From Sambucus nigra (Eukaryota; Streptophyta; Magnoliopsida; Dipsacales; Adoxaceae), in contig OX422217.1 of NCBI GenBank assembly GCA_949130495.1, positions 544,365,137 to 544,429,136 on the forward strand: a DNA stretch of 64,000 bases, in the 5' to 3' direction. Position 1 is the stretch's first letter. Each line of letters begins with the position of its first letter. Under the pieces are notes generated by a model. That model made no database searches. It saw nothing but the letters and a program-made list of their open reading frames with translations, and had not been told where the DNA came from. This document shows, one piece after another, positions 21,995-34,151 of the stretch. The translations under genes were made by a program, and so were the position numbers.

Positions 21995-24900
21995 AATACT
22001 CACTGGTGAGAATGAAAGGTCAAAACTTGCTCGGAATTTTACGAAACTGACATGGTCGACTGGAAACGTCGAAATAAACAAAACCCATTGTTTACAATGG
22101 GCACCATCTTACTTTTGCGTTTTGACGTCGTTAAGACCCTTAAAATTGCGTTTTTGCCATTTTTGGTAATAATGTTGAGGTCAATATCTCACTCCAGAAA
22201 ATTAATTTTTGAATTCCGCAAATTTTTTTGAGATCCTGGAGTAATTATCTACATCTCTGTGGTGCTAACTCAAATTTTCTATTTTTGGCAAAAATCACGA
22301 TTTTTTCCAAATATTATGTATTTTTTTTTTACCACGGGGGATGTTTTTCTTTATGTTCATGGTCGTTCTAATATTCATGTTATGTATTATTTTGTATTGA
22401 TGAAAGGGTTCAATATAAAATTTTGAATATTAGATGTATGATTATGTGTTTGACAATAACATTTCGATATATTAGGTTATTGTGCATAATCTATAATTGG
22501 TTGCCCAAAGGTCCTAATGTAATTATGAATTGATGTTTCGACAATAATATTTATATGATGTTGGATGGAGAAGACATAAAAGTATCTTAATCTATAATTG
22601 TAAATATTAGATTATTGTGTATGCATTTATATTTGGACCATTAATTATACATTAAGTTTTGAGTATAATATTTTTGGGGCATTGATTTTACATAAATAAT
22701 GTTTATGATTTCCAGAAAAATTATGTTTTTGAGGCATTCGAGCTACTATTGGTATCTTTGTGATTACTGATAGATTACATATTATAGTTAATATTAATGC
22801 ATGATTAACTATATTTAAGTTGAGACATGTAAACAATTATTCATTTGAGTTAAGTCAAAGGCCAAACACAGGCTGAGACTGCATGTACGAATAATATACT
22901 TACATTCATTAAAGACTTATTCTAATGTTAGTTATAAAATTGGATTGAGGCGCAACACATGCTAATATCTGAATAGAACAACATTAGAACCAGTTTTGTA
23001 AAAACAGAATAGTTGACATTAAGTCCATTAATCATGGTATTAAATGAATTAGGCAACAAACACAGATGCCAAAATTATGGGACCATGATAAATGAATTAT
23101 AGGGTAATATATCTTTACAATCTGAATATTATGTGATGATTAACACAGATTCCGTGATATTCGGAATGTAGATGAAATATACCAAAATTTTAGTCAACTA
23201 TTCAATATTCGACCCCTGCAATTTTTGTTGTGTGTGAAAATTTAAGTTTTCCCATATTTCATGTATGTTTTATCTAGAACTGTGATAAAACCTTGATCTA
23301 ATGATCCTTTTTTAGTTGAATATTCGTGCGAAACACATGTCAACATATTTCATATGGTAGGATATTAGACTTGTGTTATTGTTAATATTCATATTTTGAT
23401 GAATCTCGTGCCAAATACAGGCCAATGATTCATATTGTTGAATATTATGATATTCATGTTTTAATGAGTCTCGTGCCAAACACAGGCCAACGATTCATGT
23501 GGTTGAAAATCAGAATTATTGTTTATTTTAAGGCTAGTACTCCCATTAAGTTGAATTAAATGCCAAACACAGGCTACAATTCATATGTGCGGATACTAGA
23601 TTTATTCGTTGCATGCATATTTGAATGCATGACTTGCAAATTTTGAGACTCATAAGTAGGTATTCATTCAGTTTAATCAAATGCCAAATACATGCTAAGA
23701 TTACATGTGAAGATACTATACTTGTAGTCATTTCAGATTATCCTAATGTTTGTTATAAGGTTAAATTGAAGCGCAACACATGCTGAAATTTGAATCAAAT
23801 AAACATTGGAATTTTTGTAAATGTTAAATAATTGGCATCAATGTTAAAAAGTCATATTTACATATGTCACTAGTATGATAATTGTGATTATAACCATATT
23901 GTGCATTAGTATGACCATGAATGATTTGGGTCAATATTTCTGATTTGTTACTCATACATAAGTGATGAAGCGAAAGTAAATGATTTGTGTCTTCCATTTA
24001 CTATTATTTGTGTAATATCTCATGTAAACTCTTTGTCTATTTGATTTTCACATTATGTCTAATTTTTCGTGAATTTCAAATTAAGGAATAGACAATAATA
24101 TAATTATTCATGTATTACGGGTATTTTGCACATGTATGCGTATCTCTTATATTTATATAATATATGGTTTGGTGTTCATTAAAGTGCTCCATTCCAGAAG
24201 ATATAAATATTGGACTAATGCATTAATATCATGCATATTTTGGTTGCCTACGGGTCCATGTATGATATTGAATGCTAGGATGATAATACTTTATGATGTT
24301 GCATACATATTATTGTTTATTCATTTATTGTGATTACAATAATTGAACAAAATGTTAGTGGTGATATATATTTTGGGAAGGTAATAATGGTCGTCAAACA
24401 CAGATGCCATAGTTTCTTTCACTATCATATCACCAATTAAGGTTATGAAAACCATAAACATGAATAATTTAGCTTATTGATCATGCGATATTTAATGAAA
24501 ATAAGTGAAAAATTTATTGACTTGTGTATGTAAGTCTTTACGTAATGTAATATTCATATTATGAAATGTTTGGTAGTCACTACAGTGACCCGACTAGAAT
24601 TGCAATGAATATTAAATGTAAAGATGATGGTAGTATTAACTCATGATGCTTATAATTGTAAAGATATTAATGGGGTATATTGAGCTCATTTCTTCAAGCA
24701 AGGTTATTCCTTACAGGGAATCAATTTTGAGTGATTGAATGAACATCATAGATCACATACATTATTATAGTATGTGAAAATAAGTTGTGCACAAATGTCG
24801 TGTACAATATAATGAAATAACATTATACCCAATAAAGTAATCTACAAGCATCATATAATCGATATTTCACGGTTACTACTGACAAAAACTCACGGTTATG

Positions 24901-25900
24901 CACTCAATTTATCATGTAATCGATGTGTGTGTTGTTAATCAAAGCATTAATGAAGTGAGCAATTTATCTCATTATCTTATCACATATTATTGTATCCCAT
25001 TTTATTTCTCTAAAAATTTCATATTTGATTTGGTTAAATAAATTAAGTTTGTTTACATGTTGCACACTCGGACTAATAATGATAAAGATAATATGTATCT
25101 TTTATGATTTGAAATGAGTTTTTCATCTCAGTAGAGTTTTCAAGTTATACTTACTATGTTATAGAAAGTATTTACTTTTGATACAAGGATTTCTTACAAA
25201 ACAAACTAGAAATGCTAATAAGATTCTTTTCTTTTGTTCTTGGGGAATCAAATCGCCATTTTTTTTCATAAACCCTCAATTTCTTTTGGAAAATGTTTGT
25301 CTAGACTTGATCGTGAGGGATATGTTCTAAAGAATCTTTTGATGTATATTGTTCAAGGGTTATGATTTTAGTTTTGATGTTTTGTACAAAATAAAGTTTG
25401 GACATAGTTCTTTAAAGATTTGTTTGATCCTGCATCATAATCGTAGCATTTTTTATGAAACTCTTTAAATCTTGTACCAAATTAAATCTAGACTCTTTTT
25501 CATAATTTTCGTGGACAAGATTTTTGTAATGTCTCTTACAAATTTTGGTAATCGAGTTGTGCTCTTAAGGTATTACGATGTCTAATATAGGATGACCTAT
25601 GTGGCCCAAGTGGGAGATTATGAGAAACTTCCTTTAAAGTGGACCTACATAGATCATATAATTGTCATTGACACGTATTTATTGCATTAAAGTCAAATTC
25701 ATTATGAAAGGTGAAATTAGTGGTAGTAGAAAATCATGAAATATGATTATAAAGGAAGGTAGGGTACTTATCCCATTAACGATAACCTTCTTGAATCCTT
25801 GTTCTTTTAGTTGTTAGATTGTCTAAACAACAAAGAACAAATAAATGGTCAACCACTAAATGATAGTATTGTCACCGTGAGAGAAATGTAGATGAAATCA
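21995..25900 (+). other. Noncoding interior of Copia-B with dispersed CCAAACACAGGC motifs
   Basis: No frame longer than about 70 codons and no recognisable protein. About ten copies of a motif close to GCCAAACACAGGC lie at roughly 22,861, 22,950, 23,052, 23,327, 23,408, 23,474, 23,560, 23,682, 23,771 and 24,396. They are often followed by TGATTCAT- or AGATTACAT-like words, giving a loose repeat rather than a strict tandem. Confidence 0.6.
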
Positions 25901-27047
25901 TAAGGAATAGTATTAAGAAGATCCTAAAAGGTCTACTATCCTAAATGATTATGTGGGGTATCTGCATGAACATGAATTTGGTGAAGGAATAAATAATGAC
26001 ATGGTTTTATTTTCAAAAGTCATAAGAAGTGAAACTAATGGACTACAACTAAGGTTGAAATCTCGTTGAATTACATAATTGATGCACTAAAGTCGGGTAT
26101 AAGGGGGTCATCAAGACCAAACGCGACACTAACGGTAGTTAAACGAGATAAAGCTAAATTGTAGTAAAATATTTCACTATTAATGAAGAAAAGGTTCTAA
26201 ATGAACCTTCTCAATTATATGTAAGGACATGTAATTCTTATGACATTAGTAGCTCATTATGATTGAGAGTTACATAAAGTGGATGTGAAAATTATTTTTT
26301 GAATTCTAATAAACCATGCGTATATGTTTAGGAGATCATTTTATAAACATAAGTTTCCCACATGAGGCATTTTAAGAAATAATATCATTATTTTTTTTTA
26401 TCGTTGTATATTTGTATACACCTTAAGATCAGTGGGAGTAAGTTTATATATTTTCTCTATATACAAGCATGGATTTAGAAAGTAGAGAATCAAAATAATT
26501 TTATGGGTTTAAAAGTTGTGTATGAAGTAATGAGATACTTAAAGGACTATATGCTCACATTTATGATATATGTGTTCATTTAAATATGAACAATTATTGT
26601 GACTCAGATTTACTATTTGTACGGATGGTATGAAGTTCACTCTTGCTTAAGAATATTTGTTTTGGTTTATCAACCAATATAATGAAGGAGTGCAACACAA
26701 TCCATCCATTAAGTATTGTGAAAGCTGAGTTTGTAGTATGCTTGATGCTACAACTTATGTATTTTGGCAGCGTGACTTCATTTCGGGACTTGGAGTTGTC
26801 GACACTATTATCAAGTCGCTGAAATATTATGATAATGTCGCTGCAATCTTCTTTATGAAGAAATGTTAGGTATTCCTAAAGTAACTAAGCACGTTGAATG
26901 AAATACCTATCAGTTAAAGAAGAAATTCAGAAACAAAAAGTGTCAATTGATCACATTAGTACGAGTGATAACATAGCAGATCCTATTACGAAAGGACTAT
27001 CTCCAAAAGACCTTATGGAACGTGTCAAAGAGATGGATCTCGATTAG
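25900..27047 (+). pseudogene. Copia-B RT and RNase H remnants
   Basis: Traces of pol on the plus strand. Near 26,250-26,330, ELHKVDVKIIF matches the copia RT block LEIHQMDVKTAFLNG. At 26,740-27,047 the RNase H end is visible as FWQRDFISGLGVVDTI, then SIDHISTSDNIADPITKGLS after a frame change, closing MERVKEMDLD before TAG. The catalytic YVDD region is not recognisable. Too damaged to make protein. Confidence 0.65.
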
Positions 27048-27396
27048 TAAAATTATGATTGCTATTTGGCTTAGTTGTTTGACACTATTACTTGAATTCA
27101 ATAAAAGTGTTTCTGATTTCAATTATTTCTGTCCTTTGTGAATGCATGCAATTATGAAGTGTTGTTGACAGAAATAGCCCTTATTCCAAAGGACATTATG
27201 AGGCCATTATGATACCCAATATTAAAGGCTAAGTTGAATGAAACATTGGTGTTGTGGTACATGGAAGGAACCATGCTCTTGAATAGTATGGAACCGCCAT
27301 GACTCGCATCCGTGAATCATTTGATTCAGTAAAATAAATTTATCAATGATTGTGCACCTTATGATACCTAATCTAATTATGCGAATTATTAAGACC

Positions 27397-27407
27397 AAGT
27401 GGGAGAC
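27397..27407 (+). promoter_or_regulatory. Copia-B polypurine tract
   Basis: AAGTGGGAGAC lies immediately before the 3' LTR, the copia plus-strand primer. Confidence 0.75.
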
Positions 27408-27936
27408 TGTTGGAATTTAATGTTAAGTGACGAAATTAATTATTTAATTTCAATTGTATTAAATTCCGAATTTCCCATTTATGTGGTTTTAATAAATGTC
27501 AGATAATTAATTAAGAATGTGATAAATAAAGATATTAAAAGATTTGGGTAAACCTTATCCGTTAGTCACATGATGGTTAGTGGCATTAGTGGGAGACTTG
27601 AAAGAGTCCCACCTTGACTAGGATTCCGTCCCTCTTCCCCTTATAAATAGAGACCTCTACACCATCTAGAGTCATCTCATAACACACTATTTCTGAGGTG
27701 GGAGAGAAACTCCGAGATTCCATTAGAGTGCATTTTTTTCCAAGAAGGCAGATTGATGGAGCAATTAATCAAGTTTGATCTTTGATCAAGGTATGTCTTA
27801 TTTTCTATCTTTTAGACGTATTTTGTGAAAACATGAAGATCTAAGATCCTTTTATTAAGAACAATTGTATGTTAAACATTAATCATATTAATGTGTTCAT
27901 GATTAATATTAGGGTGTTCTTAAGAATGATTTTATA
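27408..27936 (+). repeat. Copia-B 3' LTR
   Basis: 529 bp. By eye it is identical to the 5' LTR except at three bases: AAATTAATG/AATTTAATG, AGGAATG/AAGAATG and CCGGCCC/CCGTCCC. Confidence 0.9.
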
Positions 27937-27941
27937 TATGA
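27937..27941. repeat. Target site duplication of Copia-B, right copy (TATGA)
   Basis: Exact partner of 21,250-21,254. Sequence of the older copia element resumes after it. Confidence 0.85.
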
Positions 27942-28981
27942 GTGATAAGGTAAGAGAAGATATATTAGGAGAGTTGGCTGACATCTCGTCAATAGAGTCT
28001 TATTCAGGAGAGAAAGGTTAAAAGGTTAAGTTATATTAATTGATGTATGTGGAGTGGTTTCAGCAGTAAAGTTAAGTGGACAAATGATATTTGACATTGT
28101 CGTAATGAGAAGAATAATATCGGCATCCTGTTTGATCAAGGTAGGGTGAGGGGATGATTGATTTTGGTTACTATAAGATGTGGGTCTTTTGAAAAATTCT
28201 AGATATGTGATTATGTCAAAGGAGGTTAGTTGGTGTGAATTTGAAGTAGGGGCATGGGTAAAGTATTTTCATAAAAACTTACATGTCTTGAGATGAAAAT
28301 TCATTTTATAGATGGTTGATAACACCGGTACCCTTTATGAAGTGAGATATATCCAATAAAAATACAAGGGTAGGATTTTGCTTAAAAATTATTTGGGTTT
28401 TGCTACGAAGATATGGAAAACATCTACAATTGAACTCTCTTAAAGTTGAGTAATTTGGGTGAGCACCTATAGTTTGAAAAAAGGAGTAGAGTATTTGAAT
28501 GGTTTAGATGGTAGTCTACTAATGAGATATGCATCTGTAAGAAATGCTTCAACCCCAAGATACATTGGGAGATTTCCATGAAACAATATTATCAATTTGA
28601 TTTCAACTATATACCAATGTTTTCTTTTGGCAACACCATTTTGCTAAGTTGAACCTGGGCAAGAGATATGCCTTACAATCCCATGTTGTTCAAGATAATG
28701 CACAAAATCGTGACTAGTGACCTCACCACCTCCATCACATTGATTCTTTTTATTTTATTATGAAATTAAATTGCAATCATTTTGTAAAATGTGAGAAAAA
28801 CATGATGGAAATATGATATACACTTTAATGGATATAACCAAGTGTACCGAGTGAAATCATCAACAAAAATCACATAAAATTTGAATCTTTGAGATGAGGC
28901 AATTGGAGTTGTTCCGCAAAGATCATAATGAATCTTTTCAAATGGTATTTGAGAAATTTTATCGTTTAAGCCGAGGGAAAG
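27942..28981 (-). pseudogene. Copia integrase, decayed
   Basis: Read leftwards from 28,981: KISQIPFEKIHYDLCGTTPI, then FKFYVIFVDDFTRYTWLYPL, then CDGGGEVTSHDFVHYLEQHG, HISCPGST, a TAG, and QNGVAKRKH. These are the D, D and E blocks of the copia integrase core; the TAG replaces the first Gln of the QQNG motif. The sequence decays further towards 27,942, where it rejoins the linker at 21,249 across the Copia-B insertion. Confidence 0.75.
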
Positions 28982-30925
28982 TGATTGAGCGAAAATTGAA
29001 CATCGTGTAAATATGCTTATCGTTGTTGTCAGTTTTGCACCTCAATATAAGAAATCTAAACTTTAATTACGCATGTTTTATATGTATAGCGGCAAGTTTG
29101 CGTATCGAATCCACATGAAATTTAGTTTAAAATTTAATTGATTTATTACCTGAAAAGATAGTTAAAAAGATGATTTTTATGTTTTTAAATATTTTATACT
29201 ACAATTAATAAAGACAAATATTAAAACTGAATTAATTAGCAAATATAAAAATAATAGGTTAAGAATGAAATCCCTCACCTCGAAATATGTAGCATTAATG
29301 ATTACATGGTTAAACAGATTTTTAAAAGTGACTAATAACCATCTAAACAAATATATAAACCCGAAGTGTCACTCCCCAATTTTCATAAAAGTCTAAATAC
29401 GAGTTTGGCATCAATAATAATTGCAAAATTACACATGCAATATCGTAAATATGGTGCATACATGATATACCCCATTAAGGTTCCTCGGTATAATTTCAGA
29501 AATAATCAACTCGTTAAAAACATATATATTTTATCATACCATAGCAAAGCAACTACACACCCAAGATGATTTCATTAATCACAACCTAATTAAAATTACC
29601 TAAAAACATTTTTAAATAATTAAATAAAAAAGTATGTGAGAAGAAATGATTTTGAAAGGAAGGAAAACAATTTTTAATGTGAACAAGTAATTATTAAAGC
29701 ATTTGACTAATTTTAAAGTGCAAATAAATAATAGAACGATTTATTAAAACTAAAAATAGGTTGCAAACTGCAACTGAAAAATGAACTACACTACACTAGG
29801 AATCCTACTCAAAAATTCAGGTGCTTTATTCTGATCCCAAGTGATACTTTTTATAGCTGAGGAGTGTGAACTCACGGATGGGAACAAGAAGGGTAATAAT
29901 ATTTAAATTGGTTTAATATAGAAAAGTGTAATAAAGGGTCTCTTTTATACTGATTAATGAGTTGGAAATGTGGGCAAAAGGGGAATGGGTCTCATGGGTT
30001 GAACTATCCAAAGGAATGAAGAAAAGGAATCTTATGGGAAAAAGTTGATGGAAACAAACTAAGGGGATAATAGGGTAATTTTTTTATTTAATCTATGTTT
30101 TGTAAGATAGCAAATGGAAAGAACAAAAAAAGGAGCAAAAGTAATTTAAATTGAAACAAATGGGTGACTCGGCACAAGGGGAAGGGAAAAAGGAAAGGGA
30201 GAGAGCTTTTGCCATGCGCTTCTGGAGCATGGATGGTCTGGGAGGGAGGGCGTCGAACTATGCATGCTGTGATTGTTGGGTGAGAGGTGTCATGCCGCGC
30301 GCATGTGGTCATCAGATCATACCACCACGTGACGCGCGCTAGATTGCACGATCAAATCTGTACTTGGAAAATAAAATGGGGTTAAGAAGTTTTGAACCCC
30401 TAACCTCTGCCTCGCCCAAACCCACCCTTACCACTGAGCGAACTGACTCTATAATATATATACTCCAACAAATATATAAACCTTATTTTCTTCCCAAGTT
30501 TTATAATTACAAATCACCCCCAAAACTTCATAACTTTATCATACAACCTCCGACTCACGCACCGCAAGAACCAATGTGAACCACATTTTAAGGCCGGTAA
30601 TATTTCAATAGTGTTCAAGTCACAAGGTTAAACTTTGGGTTTGACCTGGAACTTTGACTTTTGACTTTCTTTCAATTCAAATTTTACATGGTCATAATTC
30701 CTTCATTTGGTATTGGATTGACATGCCTTTTAAACCCAGACATTCCTTGATTCATGGCTGATAACTTCTATGAAGAGTTCGAGTCTGAAATTAGTCATCC
30801 GAATTTACCAATTTTCCCCTGAAAGTGCGTACATGAATGCTTCTTGCTACGATTGCTTCCACATATCACCATTAGCTTTGTAAACCCTATAAATATTCAA
30901 ATAAACCTTGCAAAAGAGATTATCC
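28982..30925. repeat. Athila-like LTR (second copy, diverged), carrying another LTR fragment
   Basis: It begins TGATTGAGCGAAAATTGAAC, then CGTGTAAATATGCTTATCG and CGTATCGAATCCACATG, parallel to the LTR at 2,119-2,300. The later part (CTATAAATATTCAAATAAACC) resembles that LTR's far end. No internal region flanks it, so it may be a solo LTR. It replaces the 5' part of the copia element on its left. The right edge is unclear because Tat-2 adjoins. Confidence 0.55.
29366..30600. repeat. LTR fragment nested in the Athila-like LTR
   Basis: It starts with TGTCACTCCCCAATTTTCAT, the TGT(G/C)AC(A/T)CCCC opening of Tekay-type LTRs. The part around 29,440-29,520 recurs at 57,755-57,830. At 30,390-30,450 it has TTTTGAACCCCTAACCTC and CCACTGAGCGAAC, a tRNA-like string common in plant gypsy LTRs. 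The right end is uncertain. Confidence 0.4.
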
Positions 30926-30969
30926 ATGAATATTTTAGGTTATACAAAAAATGAGTATAAACATGGGTT
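30926..30969 (+). repeat. 44-bp direct repeat flanking Tat-2, left copy
   Basis: ATGAATATTTTAGGTTATAC through AAACATGGGTT is repeated with two mismatches at 39,522-39,565, on the other side of Tat-2. Here it abuts a truncated LTR. Confidence 0.85.
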
Positions 30970-31780
30970 CAGCCAATCTGGCCTACATCCACTGTAAGTG
31001 TGTGTGAGTAATATCACTGAATGAAGGAACTAATGGCCATGGATACAATCTCTCAAGCTTTTTCTCTCTATTGTATAAAATGACAGAGTTTTAGCTAGGG
31101 TTGAAAAATATCGATCCTTTTACAGGGTAGAGGATGATCTCTATATATAATGCTTATGGGGTGTAATATACCCCCGAAGCATGTAATGAGCATGTGCATA
31201 GAGATCCAACTAGTGTAAGGATGACACCTAGCTGATCTTAACTAAACAATGATGACCACAATATTCCCTCACGTGGAGGGAATGATTTAGTTATAATATA
31301 TTTATCCACGTGTTCCAAGCCATACATGTGCACGTAAATGATCGGTTGTCTTCGATTGGTACCAGCCTCGGCCTGAATGATTATGAGGTTGGTAAAGTCC
31401 GACCCTTACCTTGTCCGAGACCAACATCTGTGAAGACCTAGGCCCGAATGGCCGGCCAAGGTTGGATATGAGGTGTGACGTCGGCGAGGGTCGATAATGA
31501 CATGATGCTTGTTGATTGAGCCTACGAGGCTTTGCTGATCTCAGGTGATAGCTTGTAATGTTGGTTGGGGCCGATATTGATGTTGATGTATGGTTGAACC
31601 TTTCCTTTCTGATCTCGGCCGATGTCCAGCCGAGGTTGATGTAAGGTTGAAACGATATCGGTTGAGGCCGACCTTTTGAGTGACGACCCTGATGATGGAT
31701 GGCATAGGCTTCATCACCTCGGCTGTGAGACTAGCCGAGGTTAGTTTCTCTGAGTAGGAGGGTGCATTTTGGGCATATCA
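30970..31780 (-). repeat. Tat-2 3' LTR, truncated
   Basis: About 815 bp co-linear with 38,707-39,521 of the 5' LTR, ending GGGCATATCA in plus orientation. The first ~128 bp of the LTR (present at 38,579-38,706) are missing. It is clearly diverged from its partner, so the insertion is old. It contains the TATA motif CTCTATATATAATGC. Confidence 0.8.
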
Positions 31781-31798
31781 ATCACCCCCTAGCCCTTA
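31781..31798 (-). promoter_or_regulatory. Tat-2 polypurine tract
   Basis: The minus strand reads AAGGGCTAGGGGGTGAT, adjoining the 3' LTR start. This confirms the left-facing orientation. Confidence 0.7.
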
Positions 31799-32353
31799 GT
31801 TACCTATGTGAATAGGTGACTAAGGGGTATGCATGTTCGAGGCTGGATTTTCTTGTGTGCCAATATGTCTTTGACATGTGTTAATTTCTGAAGTGGGTAG
31901 CGTGACTGATAAGGCGTGATTATGTTGATTTGCCTTTTGGGATCCCAAGGCAATGATGGGCCTTGGGATGCGCGCTAACACGATTTTGGGTTTAAACCCT
32001 TTTCTTCTCCTTTCTTCTTCATTTCTTCACTTTCCCGCCTGTGCTCTCTCTGCAATTTATGTCTCTCTTCAAGAGCTTTGCTGCTGCATTTGGGGATTTC
32101 TTGGTTTCTTCACTTCTTCTTCTTCATTCCGTACTCCATTAGGTACCATTTTAACCCTCTTTCTTCCATTTTCAGCCTTTGAATTTTCCTTTTTGTATTT
32201 TTCGATGAGGGTTTTAGTTTTTCGATTAGGGTTTTAGGGTTTTTTCATTGTACTTTGCATTTTTCAGTGAGCCTGTTCTTAAGTGTTCTTGGTTTAAAAG
32301 TTTTCAAAATCCAAGTGTGATCTTAGATTTAAATTGAGTTGAGTTGTTTGGTT
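31799..32353 (+). promoter_or_regulatory. Putative promoter and 5' UTR of the Tat-2 antisense gene
   Basis: No coding signal is accepted here. A TGGGCC site-II-like motif (about 31,957) is followed by a TTTAAAC box and a long pyrimidine-rich stretch (CTTTTCTTCTCCTTTCTTC, about 31,997), typical of plant core promoters and leaders. A possible 5' UTR donor (TTAGGTACC) lies near 32,142. No expression evidence exists. Confidence 0.35.
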
Positions 32354-33593
32354 ATGGTTTAGAGTCCAAAGTGTAGGGTCATCTGCCTTATACTCAGACC
32401 TCAGTATAAGCTCATAGAAGAATCCCCTTCACTTAGAGAGAATACCTTTGAAAAAATTAGGCAGATAGAGATAGCCCAAGCGGAAGCTCGTAGGGCTGAG
32501 GCCTTCCCCCTCAAACCTATCTTTCCTCCACCTCTGAAGGTAATTTATCCTGAGCCAGCTGAGCCAGCAGAGGTTCCAGTAGAACCAACACCCACATCTG
32601 AGCCTGAGTCATTTACCTCAGACCCTATGTTTGTAAACTCTTTCCAAGAGGCTGACTTCTCTATTAGGAAAGATCAGGTCCCTGATCAGGACGAGGTCTG
32701 AAGTCGTGCCTCATCTCATAATGGTGCCAGTAACTCATAGTCTTCTTTCGACATTGAAATTGTGGGGCCGAGCGTAGCCATTCCCCCCATCATTGATGCC
32801 ATCCTCCTATCGACCTCCAGCAAGGATGAGTTCCCTCAGAGGTTTCCTAGTTGTGTCCCTGCGCCTGCCCAGGCCGACGTTACCAGGAATGAAGATGATG
32901 GGCATGAGAGTGATGTTGACACCTCTAAGGCGGCCGAGATAGAGAGCTCAATTAGTGAGTATTACCTCTTAACTTTTAGGCACCTTTACTCCATAGGCCC
33001 TTCCATTAAGCTTAAGAGACCTCTAAGGGGTGAAAGGGACTTTGATGGCCGAGATGGGGAGATCTGCGTCTATGAGCAAATGTTCAAGTTAGGTTTCCAT
33101 ATCCATATCCATCCTTCAATCAGTGCCATATTATCCCATATAAATTTGGCCCCTTCACAACTATCCCCCAATGTTTGGAGGGTGATGATAGGGGCTATCA
33201 TCCTTTGGAAGGCAGTCCACCACTCAGACTTTTCTATTAGGGTCTTCACAGGCTGCTACATCCCATTCTCTGCCAAAAACTACCCCAGCTACTACCACTT
33301 CCTATCTAGGAAGTCAAAAAAAAGATGTTGGTTACCCAGACTTCAAATCACAACTAGAAACCTCGGTATTTCTTTGCCTCAGGGGCATGGGAATTTGGTC
33401 CATGTGCTTCCTCTTCAATGTTTAATCCGAGGACACCTCTGAAGTGGGGGAAGGTGTCTCTTGCTACCAAAGCCTACCCTGGACTTTCAAGATCAGGGAG
33501 AACAGGTTCGTCTAGTCAAATATGAACATCTGATGACCCTATACTACCTTTCTCAGACAGGCTTGGGAGTAGTCCTTTGATCGAGCTTCTTAA

Positions 33594-33665
33594 GTATTAT
33601 TTCCTATTTTGTACCTCTTACTTTTCATACCTCTGATTTACTAACTCAGATGTTTCTTTTTTCAG
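33594..33665 (+). other. Intron 1 of the Tat-2 antisense gene
   Basis: 72-bp GT-AG intron: donor AA|GTATTA, branch-point consensus TACTAAC, then a T-rich tract and acceptor TTTTTTCAG. It splits a Lys codon (phase 1) and both flanking frames are retained. Confidence 0.7.
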
Positions 33666-34060
33666 AGCGCCCAGAGGGTATATTTGACGACCTGTGGGAG
33701 ATGTCTGCCCCAAGACTCGTAAAGCTAATGAAGAAGGCCTTCCATACTGCAGCCCCTCCTCCTCCCAAACAGAACATCGGCACGTCCAAGGCCAACGTTA
33801 CGAAGAAAAGGAAGACCACAACAGACTCGGAGTAGCAGAGGCCGAGTAAAAATCAAATGGCAGATCGTGCCATTCCGATCTCCTCAGATGATGCACTTGC
33901 ATCTCGTCTTTCTTAGCTAAAAATAAGTGATAGCTTGATCGGCCATGGTCTGAAGGCTATTGATGCCATCGGATCTGTGATGATCGATCAAGATAAGCAC
34001 TTCCTGCATTCTCTGGACATCCCTTTGCTGGTCGAGTTCACCCTCCATAGGTTAATTCAG

Positions 34061-34151
34061 GTACCAATGTTCGCTACTTTGCTCTTCCAATTGTAACCTC
34101 GACTTTTTATAAGTCGAAACTTTAACTAATACGTCTGAATTTTCATTGCAG
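34061..34151 (+). other. Intron 2 of the Tat-2 antisense gene
   Basis: 91-bp GT-AG intron: donor CAG|GTACCA, branch-like AACTAAT, acceptor TTTTCATTGCAG. It is a phase 0 intron, and exons on either side read RLIQ and GILSMHQFVDWTL continuously. Confidence 0.7.

Larger units (their letters stand above)
21255..27936 (+). mobile_element. Copia-B: young, coding-deficient Ty1/copia element
   Basis: Complete right-facing LTR retrotransposon of 6,682 bp with matching 529-bp LTRs, a tRNA-iMet primer site, a polypurine tract and a TATGA target duplication. The interior has no long open frame. About 4 kb after the primer site is noncoding and rich in a dispersed CCAAACACAGGC motif, and only decayed RT and RNase H traces remain near its 3' end (25,900-27,047). 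Near-identical LTRs with a dead interior point to a non-autonomous family moved by another element's proteins. Confidence 0.85.
19300..28981 (-). mobile_element. Left-facing Ty1/copia element, split by Copia-B
   Basis: Integrase (27,942-28,981), then RT, RNase H, polypurine tract and 3' LTR (21,249 down to about 19,300) form one copia pol in the minus direction. It is interrupted at a TATGA target duplication by the 6.7-kb Copia-B. Its 5' part (gag, protease) is missing, replaced at 28,982 by an Athila-like LTR. Multiple stops inactivate it. Confidence 0.75.

Noticed and set aside
30380..30450. tRNA-like string (TTTTGAACCCC...CCACTGAGC)
   Set aside because: No full cloverleaf can be drawn. 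Such strings are common inside plant gypsy LTRs.
31953..32237. 94-codon open frame upstream of the Tat-2 antisense gene
   Set aside because: Its Phe/Leu/Ser-rich translation comes from a pyrimidine-rich leader. It is better explained as a 5' UTR.
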